The position numbers were made by a program, and so were the translations under genes. DNA of 64,000 nt from Vespula vulgaris (taxonomy: Eukaryota > Arthropoda > Insecta > Hymenoptera > Vespidae): positions 3,025,001 through 3,089,000 of the forward strand of contig NC_066600.1 in assembly GCF_905475345.1 (NCBI RefSeq), written 5' to 3'. The notes below the pieces were generated by a model, which worked only from the letters and a program-made list of their open reading frames with translations, was not told the DNA's origin and made no database searches. Below, piece after piece: positions 1-8,776 of the stretch; the first letter of the stretch is position 1; each line of letters begins with the position of its first letter.

Positions 1-101
1 GCGAGCTCAGAGGGGACATCGCTTTACGAACGTATATAGTCTTCTCTCTCTCTTTCTCGTTTTCTCTCTCGTGAACACTCGTTTTATTTCAAGAGAGAGA
101 C

Positions 102-158
<57 letters not shown>

Positions 159-600
159 CGATGGTGGTTTAAGCGGCACGGCGTATCGAAAAATTATGCG
201 AATGGTCTTTCTGCGTATGCACTTTCGATAGCTCGTCGAATCGGAGCCGGAAGACCGGCCTCATTCTCTTTCTCTTTCGAGTTTATTTTTCGATCGGTAT
301 ATCGGAGAATAAAAAAAAAAGAAAAAGAAGAAGAGAGAAAGGGAGACAGCGGGAAAGAAGACAAAAATAAAAAAAAAATAAAATAAAATAAAATAAAATA
401 AAATAAAATAAAAGGGAAAAGAAAAGAGAAGAGGAACATTTTTGGAAAGCTTTCGCTGGTTTTTATTATCCGACTCGTTTGAGAAGAATTAATGCGATAA
501 TATTATGAAGTTATTACATCGTCGAGTAAATGGCCTTCTCTTGTTTCTACGTCTTCACCCTTATGCGTTCTCCATTTTTTCTTTTTGAATTTTCTCCATC

Positions 601-647
<47 letters not shown>

Positions 648-865
648 CTCTTCCTTTCTCTTTGCGATATCGACGAAATTCACAAATGGAATTTAGGAAC
701 GCAATTAGCGTATACGCGAGGATGCAGTAATAATTAATTCACGTTAATCGACTCTCCGCGCGTGGTTTAATATATCCTACCTTACTTGCGTATAAAAATA
801 AAAATTCTCTCTTAAAAATATCCATTTCACATTAACCATACGTTCTTTCTCTTTTTTACTTTCAG
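1..865 (+). other. hth: homothorax intron upstream of the microexon (partial)
   Basis: This is the 3' end of an intron that begins left of the window. It contains a (GA)n tract at 92-154, an A-rich (AAAAT)n stretch near 362-413 and CT-rich sequence at 600-660. The last 35 bases form a good acceptor: a TTAAC branch-like motif at 832-836, a T/C-rich tract, then TTTCAG ending at 865. No coding sequence is seen. The open frames at 194-439 (minus) and 530-730 (plus) are poly-Phe/Leu/Ser translations of the repeats. Confidence 0.85.
822..865 (+). promoter_or_regulatory. hth: 3' splice site of the hth microexon
   Basis: A branch-point-like TTAAC sits at 832-836. It is followed by a T/C-rich tract and CAG ending at 865, about 30 nt from the branch A to the AG. 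It directly abuts the conserved MVQAIQ codons. Confidence 0.85.
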
Positions 866-916
866 ATGGTTCAAGCGATTCAGGTCCTTCGATTTCACCT
901 CCTCGAACTTGAAAAG
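866..916 (+). CDS. hth: homothorax microexon (MEIS/PREP domain segment)
   Basis: This 51-nt exon encodes 17 residues, MVQAIQVLRFHLLELEK. That is the conserved helix of the MEIS/PREP (Hth) N-terminal homology region that precedes VHELCDNFC in Homothorax and MEIS proteins. The acceptor is a pyrimidine tract ending TTTCAG at 865. The donor is AAG|GTAAGA at 916/917. Both ends are phase 0, and joining to the exon at 6852 gives the expected family sequence LLELEK|VHELCDNF. In the family this region binds Extradenticle/PBX and drives its nuclear import. The Met is internal to the protein, not a start; the preceding coding exons lie outside the window. It is too short to show up as an open frame, and was recognised from its protein sequence. 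Confidence 0.96.
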
Positions 917-922
917 GTAAGA
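917..922 (+). promoter_or_regulatory. hth: 5' splice site of the hth microexon
   Basis: The exon ends AAG and the intron begins GTAAGA, close to the consensus. The phase is 0. Confidence 0.9.
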
Positions 923-1030
923 TCGTAATACGATTTTAATTAGATTTTACTACGATCCTTCTCCTTTCTTTTTAAATCTCACTTTTTTTTTCTTATGGTT
1001 TATACACTTCGTACTTATTAAACTGATTAA

Positions 1031-1107
1031 AGAGATAGAGATAGAGAAAGAGAAAGAGAAAGAGAAAGAGAAAGAGAAAGAGAAAGAGAAAGAGAAAGAG
1101 AAAGAAA
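1031..1107. repeat. (GAGAAA)n hexanucleotide repeat
   Basis: About a dozen near-perfect GAGAAA units follow two GAGATA units. It lies shortly downstream of the microexon donor. Confidence 0.95.
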
Positions 1108-1355
1108 AAACATACTTATTTTATTATACTTTTTCTCTCTCTCTCTTTCTCTTTCTCGTCGTCGTCGTCCTCCTTCTCCTGAAGACTATCTTAATCGAAC
1201 GACGATCGATAAGTCGATAAACGTTCCTGGAAGAACGTCCGACGCATACGTATCGAAAGTTTTCGGTCGCGTAGATGCCTATGCGGTCCCGCGCTTTTTT
1301 TGCGACCGCATTTTATCATACAAAATAGCCGGACATCCATCGCATTTCCATCGAA

Positions 1356-1416
1356 ATGGCAGCTGACGTGGCGGCCATTGGTTCTGCTCGAGAGGTGGCC
1401 CTCGCGCGCGCGTACA

Positions 1417-1445
<29 letters not shown>
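1356..1445. promoter_or_regulatory. candidate Pho/GAGA-type regulatory cluster
   Basis: Two GCCAT cores lie in opposite orientation (ATGGC at 1356-1360, GCCAT at 1374-1378), followed by a CpG run and a 30-nt (CT)n tract. GCCAT is the Pleiohomeotic core and GAGAG is the GAGA-factor core in fly Polycomb elements. With GA tracts so common here, this is only a weak suggestion. Confidence 0.2.
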
Positions 1446-1447
<2 letters not shown>

Positions 1448-1531
1448 TCTCCCTCTCCCTCCCTATTTCCCCTTTCCTCCCCCTCCTCCTCCTTCTCCTT
1501 CTCCTCCTCCTTCTTCTCCTCCTCCTCCTAG
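1416..1531. repeat. (CT)n / (CCT)n polypyrimidine tract
   Basis: About 30 nt of pure CT is followed by CCCT, CCT and CTT units. It produces the poly-Leu/Ser/Pro and, on the other strand, poly-Arg open frames here, which are not genes. Confidence 0.95.
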
Positions 1532-1706
1532 TCCTCACCACTCAGTTTAGCTCGATCGTGCAATTTTATAGCAATTTTATAGCAATTTTCCTCATTCGAG
1601 ATGATTACATTATTGTGAAGAATGATATACCTACATATCTATGTATGCATGATAGCTGTCCAATCGTACGGTTAGCCACAGTTATCGAAGACTCGAATAG
1701 TATGCG

Positions 1707-1753
1707 TTGAAATGACGTCAATTCAATTTAAAATTGAATTGACGTCATTTCAA
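1707..1753. repeat. 47-nt perfect palindrome carrying two TGACGTCA sites
   Basis: Two 23-nt arms (1707-1729 and 1731-1753) are exact reverse complements separated by one A at 1730. Each arm contains TGACGTCA (1713-1720 and 1740-1747), the CRE/ATF consensus. The flanks add a G:T wobble and two more pairs. No target-site duplication is evident. In RNA it would form a near loop-less hairpin. Confidence 0.97.
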
Positions 1754-1931
1754 TGCTCGGTTGGTACCTCACCGCCCTCGCCACCAGCTCACTCTTCGTT
1801 TCGTCATTTTTCATTTCTTTCATCGTTAAACAATTTCAATCGGCGTTAAAATGCTTTAGCATTTCGTTTATATCGTGATTTCGTATCTTCTCGATCATTG
1901 TAGAGATCTTAGAAACTTTTTTCTTACGTAA

Positions 1932-1983
1932 ATGGAAGAAGAAGAAGAAGAAGAAGAAGAAGAAGAAAAAGAAAAAGAAAAAG
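1932..1983. repeat. (GAA)n repeat
   Basis: GAA triplets grade into GAAAAA units. Confidence 0.93.
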
Positions 1984-2277
1984 ATATATTATCTGTCCAT
2001 ATGCTTGTCCCTTCGCTGTATTATCCAGCGAAGCAAATTTACGGAAGATCTGGATAATTTACGGAAATGATTAAGAAACTATTTTTTGGACCGATGGCCG
2101 ACGTCCTCCGGACAATTTGACGAGACACGCGCGTGGCTGCGAAATATCGGACGGTAAAGAAGATTGAAACGTTTCTGGTACCAGGAGAAACTCGAAGTCG
2201 AGCAGAGCGATCGAGGTTGAGCGGAATGCAGCGAACGCGAGATGGAGAGGATTCCATAAATATCTGCGTTCAAAGTA

Positions 2278-2307
2278 AAGAGAGAAGGAGAGAGAGAGAG
2301 GGAGAGA

Positions 2308-2340
<33 letters not shown>
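2278..2340. repeat. (GA)n repeat
   Basis: A purine tract of GA with occasional GGA interruptions. Confidence 0.95.
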
Positions 2341-2547
2341 CGTGAGGCTGGAAGAAAAGGAGTAGAGAGAGGAGACCAATCGGGATGAGAGGCATGGTAG
2401 CCCGCGGTGCTGAGCCTCGTGCATTTAACATTTTCGAACCAATCGTGTATTAGCATAATTACGTTTTGCTGGAGCCCGGTGCGTGGAAGGAAGGGCCAGA
2501 CGGGCCTCACATACACACGTATCCCTCTTTATCTCTCCGTCATTCTC

Positions 2548-2553
2548 TCTGTA

Positions 2554-2590
<37 letters not shown>

Positions 2591-2760
2591 TTCTTTCTCT
2601 CGTTTTTTCTCTCTCTCTCTTTCGCACACTCTTGCACTCTCGAGCACTCGAGCCTCTTTCGTTCCTCGTCTTTTCCAAAGCTCTCGGTACATTCTGCCTC
2701 CTTTTCCACTTTTCGTTCCATTCTCTTTCTCTCTTTTAGTCTCTCTATCTTTCTTTATTC

Positions 2761-2824
<64 letters not shown>

Positions 2825-2842
2825 GTCTCTCTTTCTCTCGCT

Positions 2843-2888
<46 letters not shown>

Positions 2889-2892
2889 GTCT
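2548..2892. repeat. compound (CT)n - (ATCT)n - (CT)n repeat cluster
   Basis: CT tracts occur at about 2548-2635. An ATCT tetranucleotide array of about 15 units lies at 2760-2822, and a second CT tract at 2846-2892. The long poly-Leu/Ser and Tyr-Leu-Ser-Ile frames through here are translations of these repeats. Confidence 0.95.
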
Positions 2893-3529
2893 CTTACTCG
2901 CTCCCTTCCTCTTGAACTCTGAGCCAGCGGCGGGGACAGCCGGCATATATGCACACACCGTCACTGGTTAGAGAGCGGTAAATTTCTTATGGTGTATTAT
3001 GGCGCGGAGTGCATACCAACGGGATTCGTACGGGTAGAAACGCGCGGACGTGCTACGGAAAACTGGTTCCAACCTATACGAGGACACTTCTATTCTTCCT
3101 TTAGAAGAGAAAGAGAGAGAGAGAGAGAGAGATTATACTCTTCTATTTAGATGTATTTTGCAATCTATTTGTTTTCTTAAACGAGATTAAAACTTAGATC
3201 AGAGATCCATGGAAAGTATTAAGAGTACGATCATTTGTTAAAAATAAAATTATTCGAATATCGATCGACTGATATCTTCGACGTTCTAACACTTTTATCT
3301 TGTTGACGAAAGAAGCGAGAAAGTATTGGGACACCCGGTATATAGGTAGCCTGTGCGTGCCGTAAGGGGTGGTCAGATTGTGAATCGGTCCGCGAGAGGG
3401 ACCGAGACAGACACCCCGAAACCTTCATTACCTTTGGCTTCAAAGGAGCCCATTGTGCCGTAAATGGGGTTCCCTGCTTTCCTTCTTCTTTTTTCCTTTT
3501 CTTTCTTTTTTCTTTTTTTTTTCTTCCTT

Positions 3530-3545
3530 TCTTTCTTTCTTCCGT

Positions 3546-3598
<53 letters not shown>
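3530..3598. repeat. (CTTT)n repeat
   Basis: A TTTC tetranucleotide array, preceded by a T-rich stretch from about 3480. Confidence 0.94.
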
Positions 3599-4308
3599 GT
3601 ACGTACCCTGGATCTGTTCCATTCTTCGGCGTTTGCCTTTTCGAGAGTCCACGAAAAGTGGAAATATGGCGGAGGAGGTGGAGGAGGAGGAAAAAGAGTT
3701 TACTCGTTTAGCTTTGCATAAATTTTCGTGTAATTTCGATGTCGAATAAGAAATCAAAAAAAGAAAAGAAAAGAAAAAAAAGAGGAATTTCGAAATTTAC
3801 CTCTTCCTTCTTCTTAATAATAATATTATTATTATTATTATTAGATGGTCCAGAAGGAAGCTGCGTAAGTGTTCTCCAAGTCGAGATAGAGATGCTCGCT
3901 TTCCCTTTACTTTCGCGTTAAAGCGTTACCGTGTACACGGCAGCATCCCCTTTTCGTACCTTCGGCCTTGTTAAATCGTCCATAAAATGAGAATAATCTC
4001 GAGTTACAGGCGACAGCATCGTCGTCGTCGTTGTCGTTGTCGTTGTCGTCCTTCGTCGTTCGAATATTCTACGGCCATTGATTTTTTTCTTCGCGTAATG
4101 CAACTTCGCTCTTATGTAGATATTTTATTATCAATGTTAAAGTTGATATTATTTGTTGACAATGAGAACTTCTCTCGAATGGTTGGGTATGTGGTAAAAT
4201 ATATATGTCTCTGCTTGATATCTCATAGAGATTGTTCTCTCTTTCTTTCTCTCTTGAAAGTTTGAGTTCTATATAGTAAGAGCATGTGAACCTTTTGCTC
4301 GTTCGATC

Positions 4309-4370
4309 TTCGAAGAAGAAGAAGAGAAAGAAGAAGAGAAAGAAGAAGAAGAAGAAGAAGAAGAAGAAGA
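4309..4370. repeat. (GAA)n repeat
   Basis: AAG/GAA triplets with a few GAGAAA interruptions. Confidence 0.93.
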
Positions 4371-4540
4371 GGGATACGCTCGAATGCGAGTCGAGTGTTC
4401 CGTGTCGTCGGGGACCTCTTGGATCCTATGTCGAGCGGGGTGAGATCATGGTCTGCGGTGTAGGATAACGTCGTGACTCAAAGGGCCGATAGTTCGCAAG
4501 AGAAAAAAAAAAGAAAAAAAAGAGAGAAAAAGGAAGAGAG

Positions 4541-4578
<38 letters not shown>

Positions 4579-6439
4579 GACGAAGAAGAAAAAAAGACGT
4601 CATGCTTATGGGCATTCGTATCGTATGTTCCAGATCATAACCAAACGAGCGAGCGAGCGCTCGTTCGATCGCGTGGATCGTCGTCGATGCAATAATACGA
4701 CTTTCAGGCTGGTCACACCGCACGCCGCCGTTAAAATACGATATTTCGCGGTGATCGGAATAGGAGAGACCCACCAAGCCCTTCCTTTGGTATTAGACCT
4801 CTACGGTGTATCTCGTCGTGAAATCAATTTTCAAACTTAACGTCGACGTGATTATGTTACTATGTATTAGTTTAATCGAACGGAGAATGTATATATACAT
4901 ACATATATATATATTTATTTATTTTTCTTTGTATTTTTTTATTCGAAGGATATTTTATAAAAGAGGGACACGTTTTTATTATTAATCGATAATATCATTG
5001 ACGTAACGGGAATATCCATAGAATTTGTGATCTAATAATATCGACGAAATGATATTTATATCTGAACGAATAAGAAAATAAAATGTATATAGAGAAAGTG
5101 AGAAAGTGAAGAGAGGGAAAGGGAGAGAATGAAATCGGCTCGTAATGTATTCGTTTCGATCTCGTTCGGACACGATTTTAGAAAGGAGTACTCTCTTATC
5201 GAGGATTCGACCGTAGCGAAAGAGAGTGGGTGGATGTGGGGGGGGGGGGAGGTGGGTGTCGTCGGTCGAACAGGAAAATAAGAATCTTCGAGGTATACGA
5301 TGTTCGGCGAAGCGTATCAAAATCTTAGCTCGAGACGACGAGGACGAAGAAGCGGTCGCATGGTACCTCGGGAGATATGCGAGGGAAGGAAGGAAGGAAG
5401 GAAGGAAGAGTTCGAAATGAAAGTAGTAAAAAAAACGAACAAAAAAAATAGATAAGGAAAAAATAAGGAAAGAGAAAAAAAATTAAAAAAAAAGAAGAGG
5501 AGAAAAGGAGAGAAAAAAATATGTAGAAAAAAAAAGGAGAAAGGATAAAAATAATAAAAAGAGGTGGGGCGGGGGACAACGGAAAAGAAAGAGAAGGAAG
5601 AAAAACGAGAAGAAAGTAAAAGAAAAAAAAGAAAGAAAAGAAAGAAAGAAAGAAAGAAAGAGAAAAAGAGAGGTCGACGTTTCGGTCGACTCTCGATATC
5701 TCTCGTTGGATGGCTAGCTCGTAGGATGGTTGGCCGGATGGTTGGCTCGATGGTTGTTGGGCTCGAGTGTGCGTGAGGAGCGTCGTCCTGTCGAGGAGGG
5801 AAGGCGAGTCCTTTCGGCGATCATCGTGCAGGAGCCGGGCCTCATTTCTTTTCTTCGGTGAGCATTGTCGGCCGGTTGCTTCGACTCGACTCCCGGCGGA
5901 TCAAATTCTAACCAGTCGGGCATTACAACCGCTGTCCTTCGAGGTTGTCCTCCTCTCCTCGATCTCCTCGATCTCCACGATCTCCTTCCTCCTCTCATCC
6001 TACGTCCTTCGAAGCCCGCGTTAAAGAGAGTCTAGTCATCTCGTCGAGGCATTGTGTTACCGTGTCGTCACGCTGCCGTACTTCCACCGAAGAAAATATT
6101 CCTCGGTGGAAGAGAAAAGACCGTGAAAGCTCGCACCTTAACGAGAAGAAAAGAAGTACGTAGAACGAGTCGATTCGAGCAAAAAATTAATCACGCTCTA
6201 ATAGCACCTAGCCTTCTCTCTCTCTCTCTCTTCGGCTTTGGTACTACTCTCTTTCCTTGAAAGAAACAAGAAGAGAGAGAGAGAGAGAGAAAGAAAGGAA
6301 GAAAGATCGTACCTGTCGATTTTCTTCATTCTCGCAAAAATCTTAGGCTCGAAGTCGCTCTCGACCTTCCATCGGACGTTCCACACACGAACGTGTTCTC
6401 TCTCTCTCTCTCTCTATCTTATAGATAAATACCTAACTA

Positions 6440-6472
<33 letters not shown>

Positions 6473-6816
6473 ATTTAGCAGGAACGATGGAGAAGAGATG
6501 GGGAGAGAAGGTTCTGTGGAAGAAGCTTCTTTCCCCATCACTCCCCCCTCTTGATTTACATATAACAAGATAACGATTTTTATTTGCTCCTCCCTTATAT
6601 AATACATTTTTTCTAAATCGAATGGGTAAAGAGGAGGAGGAGGAGGAGAGAGGTGGGTCCTATAGGTTCGTCGGTGCTCATTTGCATACATAACATTCCG
6701 GTCGAGTGGCCACTGGTCACTCTCCCGTACCTATCTCCCTCCTCTTATTTTCTCTCTCTCTCTCTCTCTCTCTCTTCGTCTCTTTTTTATCACTTTGAAA
6801 GCGTAGAAGAAAGCAT

Positions 6817-6851
6817 CTAACCGTCTCTCTCTTTTGAACGATCGGTTTCAG
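6817..6851 (+). promoter_or_regulatory. hth: 3' splice site of the VHELCDNF exon
   Basis: A CTAAC branch-like motif at 6817-6821 is followed by CTCTCTCTTTT and GGTTTCAG ending at 6851. The branch A is about 31 nt from the AG. The first exon codon is GTG (Val) in phase 0. An ATG at 6834 lies within this intronic acceptor region and is not the protein start. Confidence 0.9.
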
Positions 6852-7043
6852 GTGCACGAGCTCTGCGACAACTTCTGCCACCGGTACATCAGCTGTCTGA
6901 AGGGCAAGATGCCGATCGACCTGGTGATCGACGACCGAGAGAGCTCGAAGCCGCCGGAAATGGGTAACGGGCTAGACGGAGGCGGTCCCAGGAGCACAGC
7001 CGACAGCACCAGCCACACGGACGGAGCTAGCACGCCCGACGTC
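6852..7043 (+). CDS. hth: homothorax exon: C-terminal part of the MEIS/PREP domain and linker
   Basis: This exon encodes 64 residues beginning VHELCDNFCHRYISCLKGK and continuing MPIDLVIDDRESSKPPE, a hallmark of Homothorax/MEIS proteins. Residues 1-30 belong to the conserved MEIS/PREP homology region that contacts Extradenticle/PBX. Residues 31-64 are a Gly/Ser/Thr linker ending TSHTDGASTPDV, also typical of insect Homothorax. The exon is in phase 0 at both ends. It splices from the microexon at 866-916 and, in the full-length form, onward through the donor at 7044 to exons beyond the window that should encode the homeodomain. Full-length Hth is a nuclear transcription factor acting with Exd and Hox proteins in segment identity, proximal limb, eye and nervous system. 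CpG-rich codons stand out against the repeat-rich intron. Identity is close to certain. Confidence 0.97.
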
Positions 7044-7063
7044 GTGAGTACCTCACCATCGTC
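7038..7063 (+). promoter_or_regulatory. hth: RNA hairpin enclosing the 5' splice site
   Basis: GTGAG (7044-7048) is perfectly complementary to CTCAC (7052-7056) across a TAC loop. An outer GACG/CGTC stem (7038-7041 with 7060-7063) follows a small internal loop. A competing partner lies downstream: CGTCGTG at 7040-7046 pairs with CACGACG at 7080-7086, next to a second CTCAC at 7089-7093. All of these pairings would mask the donor from U1. Complementarity is seen directly; an in vivo role is inferred, by analogy with the ultraconserved hth exon-intron stem-loop described in flies. Confidence 0.6.
7044..7049 (+). promoter_or_regulatory. hth: regulated 5' splice site (GTC|GTGAGT)
   Basis: GTGAGT directly follows the conserved TPDV codons, where full-length Homothorax proteins continue into a different sequence. 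Using it gives a phase-0 junction. It overlaps the first two codons of the read-through extension, so one sequence serves as both splice site and coding sequence. Confidence 0.85.
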
Positions 7064-7351
7064 AACGTCTTACTATCCGCACGACGCGCTCACCCCCCAC
7101 CACCACCATCACCACCATCACAATCACCACAATCACCATAATAATCACCACAATCACCACCATCACCAAAACCACCACCACCACCACCACCACCACCACC
7201 AGAATAACAATAGCAATAGTAATAATTACGGTGGTATCGGGAGTACCGCGAGTACTAGCAGCACCCCTTTGCAACTGAGCCAAAACCAAAGTCAAAGCCA
7301 TCAGTCTGCGACTTCGCAGTCGAGCACGACCGCCAACAACCACAACAACAA

Positions 7352-7382
<31 letters not shown>

Positions 7383-7673
7383 AACAACAACAACAATAGT
7401 AGTAACAATAACAATAACAGTAACAGTACCAACAACAATAATAACAACAACAGTCACACGACCACCACCAATAATACCGCTATTACCCCAAGTAGCGCCG
7501 CCACAACTCCCAACTCCCTAAAGCGTACGCACCAACAGATGATGATGGCAGCCGCGGCGGCATCCGCGATGGCCACCTCGCCGCACGCAGCCGCATCCGC
7601 GCCCCCTGCGCACGCGCACGCCGCCCTCGCCGCCTACCACACCATCAGCTCGGCCGTATACCCGTGCTCGTAA
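7044..7673 (+). CDS. hth: read-through C-terminus of a homeodomain-less Homothorax isoform
   Basis: The frame of the preceding exon stays open through its own donor for 209 more codons and stops at TAA 7671-7673. Extension residues 1-18 are VSTSPSSTSYYPHDALTP. About residues 19-52 (7098-7199) are mostly His with some Asn. A Gln/Ser/Thr-rich stretch follows, then an Asn/Ser tract (about 7336-7463). The tail includes LKRTHQQMMMAAAAASAMA and ends in HTISSAVYPCS. In the last 170 nt most third codon positions are G or C, unlike the AT/CT-rich surroundings, which argues for real coding. Retaining the intron would give a protein with the Exd-binding region but no DNA-binding homeodomain. Homeodomain-less Hth isoforms and retention of an hth intron are known in Drosophila; that this is the same mechanism here is inferred. 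The tracts are of the sort that vary in length by slippage. Confidence 0.85.
7098..7199 (+). repeat. hth: His-codon (CAC/CAT) tract inside the coding extension
   Basis: CAC and CAT triplets with scattered AAT, AAC and CAA, all in the histidine frame. Mixed synonymous codons suggest a coding tract rather than a fresh pure microsatellite. Confidence 0.9.
7336..7463 (+). repeat. hth: Asn-codon (AAC/AAT) tract inside the coding extension
   Basis: AAC/AAT triplets broken by AGC/AGT serine codons. The purest AAC run lies near 7341-7395. The reverse-strand poly-Val frame (7062-7457) is a shadow of this tract and the His tract. Confidence 0.9.
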
Positions 7674-7776
7674 TTGGCCCTCTGGCTCTGCGCGCCGAGT
7701 CGCACCGCGAGCAGCCCTTAGCTACTCTTCTTCTTGTTCTTCTTCATCATCTTTCTCTTGTCTTTCCTTTTCTGAT

Positions 7777-7780
<4 letters not shown>

Positions 7781-7819
<39 letters not shown>

Positions 7820-8004
7820 TCTCTCTCTTTTTCTTTCTCTTTTTTCTTCCTCTCTTTTGAATACGAAAAAAATTTCCCGTCTTCATTTCTCTCGCGACGG
7901 TTTGTTGGACTGGCGCTACTTGTCGGATTTTATAAACTCTCTTTGTCTATCTCTCTATCTCTCTGTCTGTCTCTGTTTTTCGCTTTTATTCTCCCGACTT
8001 CTTC

Positions 8005-8040
<36 letters not shown>
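7781..8040. repeat. two (CT)n tracts just after the read-through stop
   Basis: CT-rich runs at about 7781-7855 and 8010-8040. They are complementary to the GA tract at 8230-8345. Confidence 0.92.
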
Positions 8041-8041
<1 letters not shown>

Positions 8042-8204
8042 ATATATCGATGTATATATAATAATTATAATTATTATTGTTACTTAGCGACGACTGACTT
8101 CCTAAAATGAATATCCATTGTTTTTCTCAAATTTCAACGTTGCTTTGTTTGTCGATCTCTATATACTTCGTTTGATGTTGCCTTGTTAAGTTTCGTATTT
8201 CTTT

Positions 8205-8217
8205 TGTAAATATTTAC
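8205..8217 (+). promoter_or_regulatory. Pumilio-type element within a short palindrome
   Basis: TGTAAATA at 8205-8212 fits the UGUANAUA Pumilio consensus and overlaps the palindrome GTAAATATTTAC (8206-8217). It would matter only if this is 3' UTR. Such 8-mers are common by chance in AT-rich DNA. Confidence 0.2.
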
Positions 8218-8229
8218 GGGGATGAGAAA

Positions 8230-8380
8230 GAGAGAAATTAAGAGAGAAAGAGAGAGAGAGAGAGAGAAAGAGTGAGAGAGAGAGAGAGAGAAAGAGAAAG
8301 AGAGAGATAAAAGAAGAAAACGGAAAGACAAAGAGAAAGAGAAAGAGGAAGATAGACAGACAGCAGACAGACAGACAGAT
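8230..8380. repeat. (GA)n tract followed by (GACA)n
   Basis: A GA/GAAA purine tract passes into GACAGACAGACAG units near 8353-8380. Confidence 0.92.
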
Positions 8381-8745
8381 ATCGTGTCTTTGTCCTTTTT
8401 ACGGTGGAAGCTGATTGCATAAGACGAAGAGGAACGTTTCTAAATGTATTTCGAGGATCGTCCTGTTAGTCCGTTGACATCGACGCGTGTTCAACTCGTA
8501 CCGTTCGTGAAAACATATTTCGAGATATTTTCGCAGCGATTTACTGTCTTGGAAAGCGGTCGTAATGGGCTATTATCGCGAGGAAGAGGGGGAGAAAGAA
8601 AGAGGCAGAGAAACCGAGAGTAGAAATGAAAAAGAGAAAGAGAGAAAGAGAGATAGCATACGTGGAGATTATGCAACAGATTTTTGTGTCTCTGTTCTTT
8701 GACTCTGTTTCTCCCCTTTTGCCTCTGTTTCTTCATCTTGTTAAT

Positions 8746-8776
<31 letters not shown>

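Larger units (their letters stand above)
917..6851 (+). other. hth: homothorax intron between the two visible exons (5935 nt)
   Basis: This intron is dominated by simple repeats: (GAGAAA)n at 1031-1107, CT/CCT at 1416-1531, GAA at 1932-1983, GA at 2278-2340, ATCT at 2760-2822, CTTT at 3530-3598 and GAA at 4309-4370. Non-repetitive parts lie at about 1560-1910, 2930-3470, 4380-4500, 4620-4860 and 5690-6170. A degenerate tandem GGATGGTTGGC-like repeat occurs at 5706-5765, and CTCGATCTC-like repeats near 5957-5985. A perfect palindrome is listed separately. The intron ends with a CTAAC branch-like motif at 6817-6821 and TTTCAG at 6851. No coding exon is recognised. Confidence 0.9.

Noticed and set aside
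1191..1550. Poly-Arg (minus) and poly-Ser/Leu/Pro (plus) frames
   Set aside because: Translations of the CT/CCT polypyrimidine tract, with no conserved sequence.
1707..1753. Palindrome as a MITE transposon
   Set aside because: No target-site duplication and no internal sequence beyond the arms. Kept as a palindrome without a class.
3739..3921. Frame containing KKRGI, superficially like the start of the Hth homeodomain (KKRGIFPK)
   Set aside because: It arises from an A-rich stretch and continues SKFTSSFFL, not FPKVATN. No homeodomain helices follow and no splice sites fit.
6834..6851. ATG at 6834 as the start of the hth reading frame
   Set aside because: It lies inside the pyrimidine-tract/acceptor region. 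The conserved protein begins exactly after the CAG at 6851 and joins the microexon at 866-916.
7062..7457. Minus-strand 131-codon poly-Val/Ile frame
   Set aside because: It is the antisense shadow of the His and Asn codon tracts of the hth extension.
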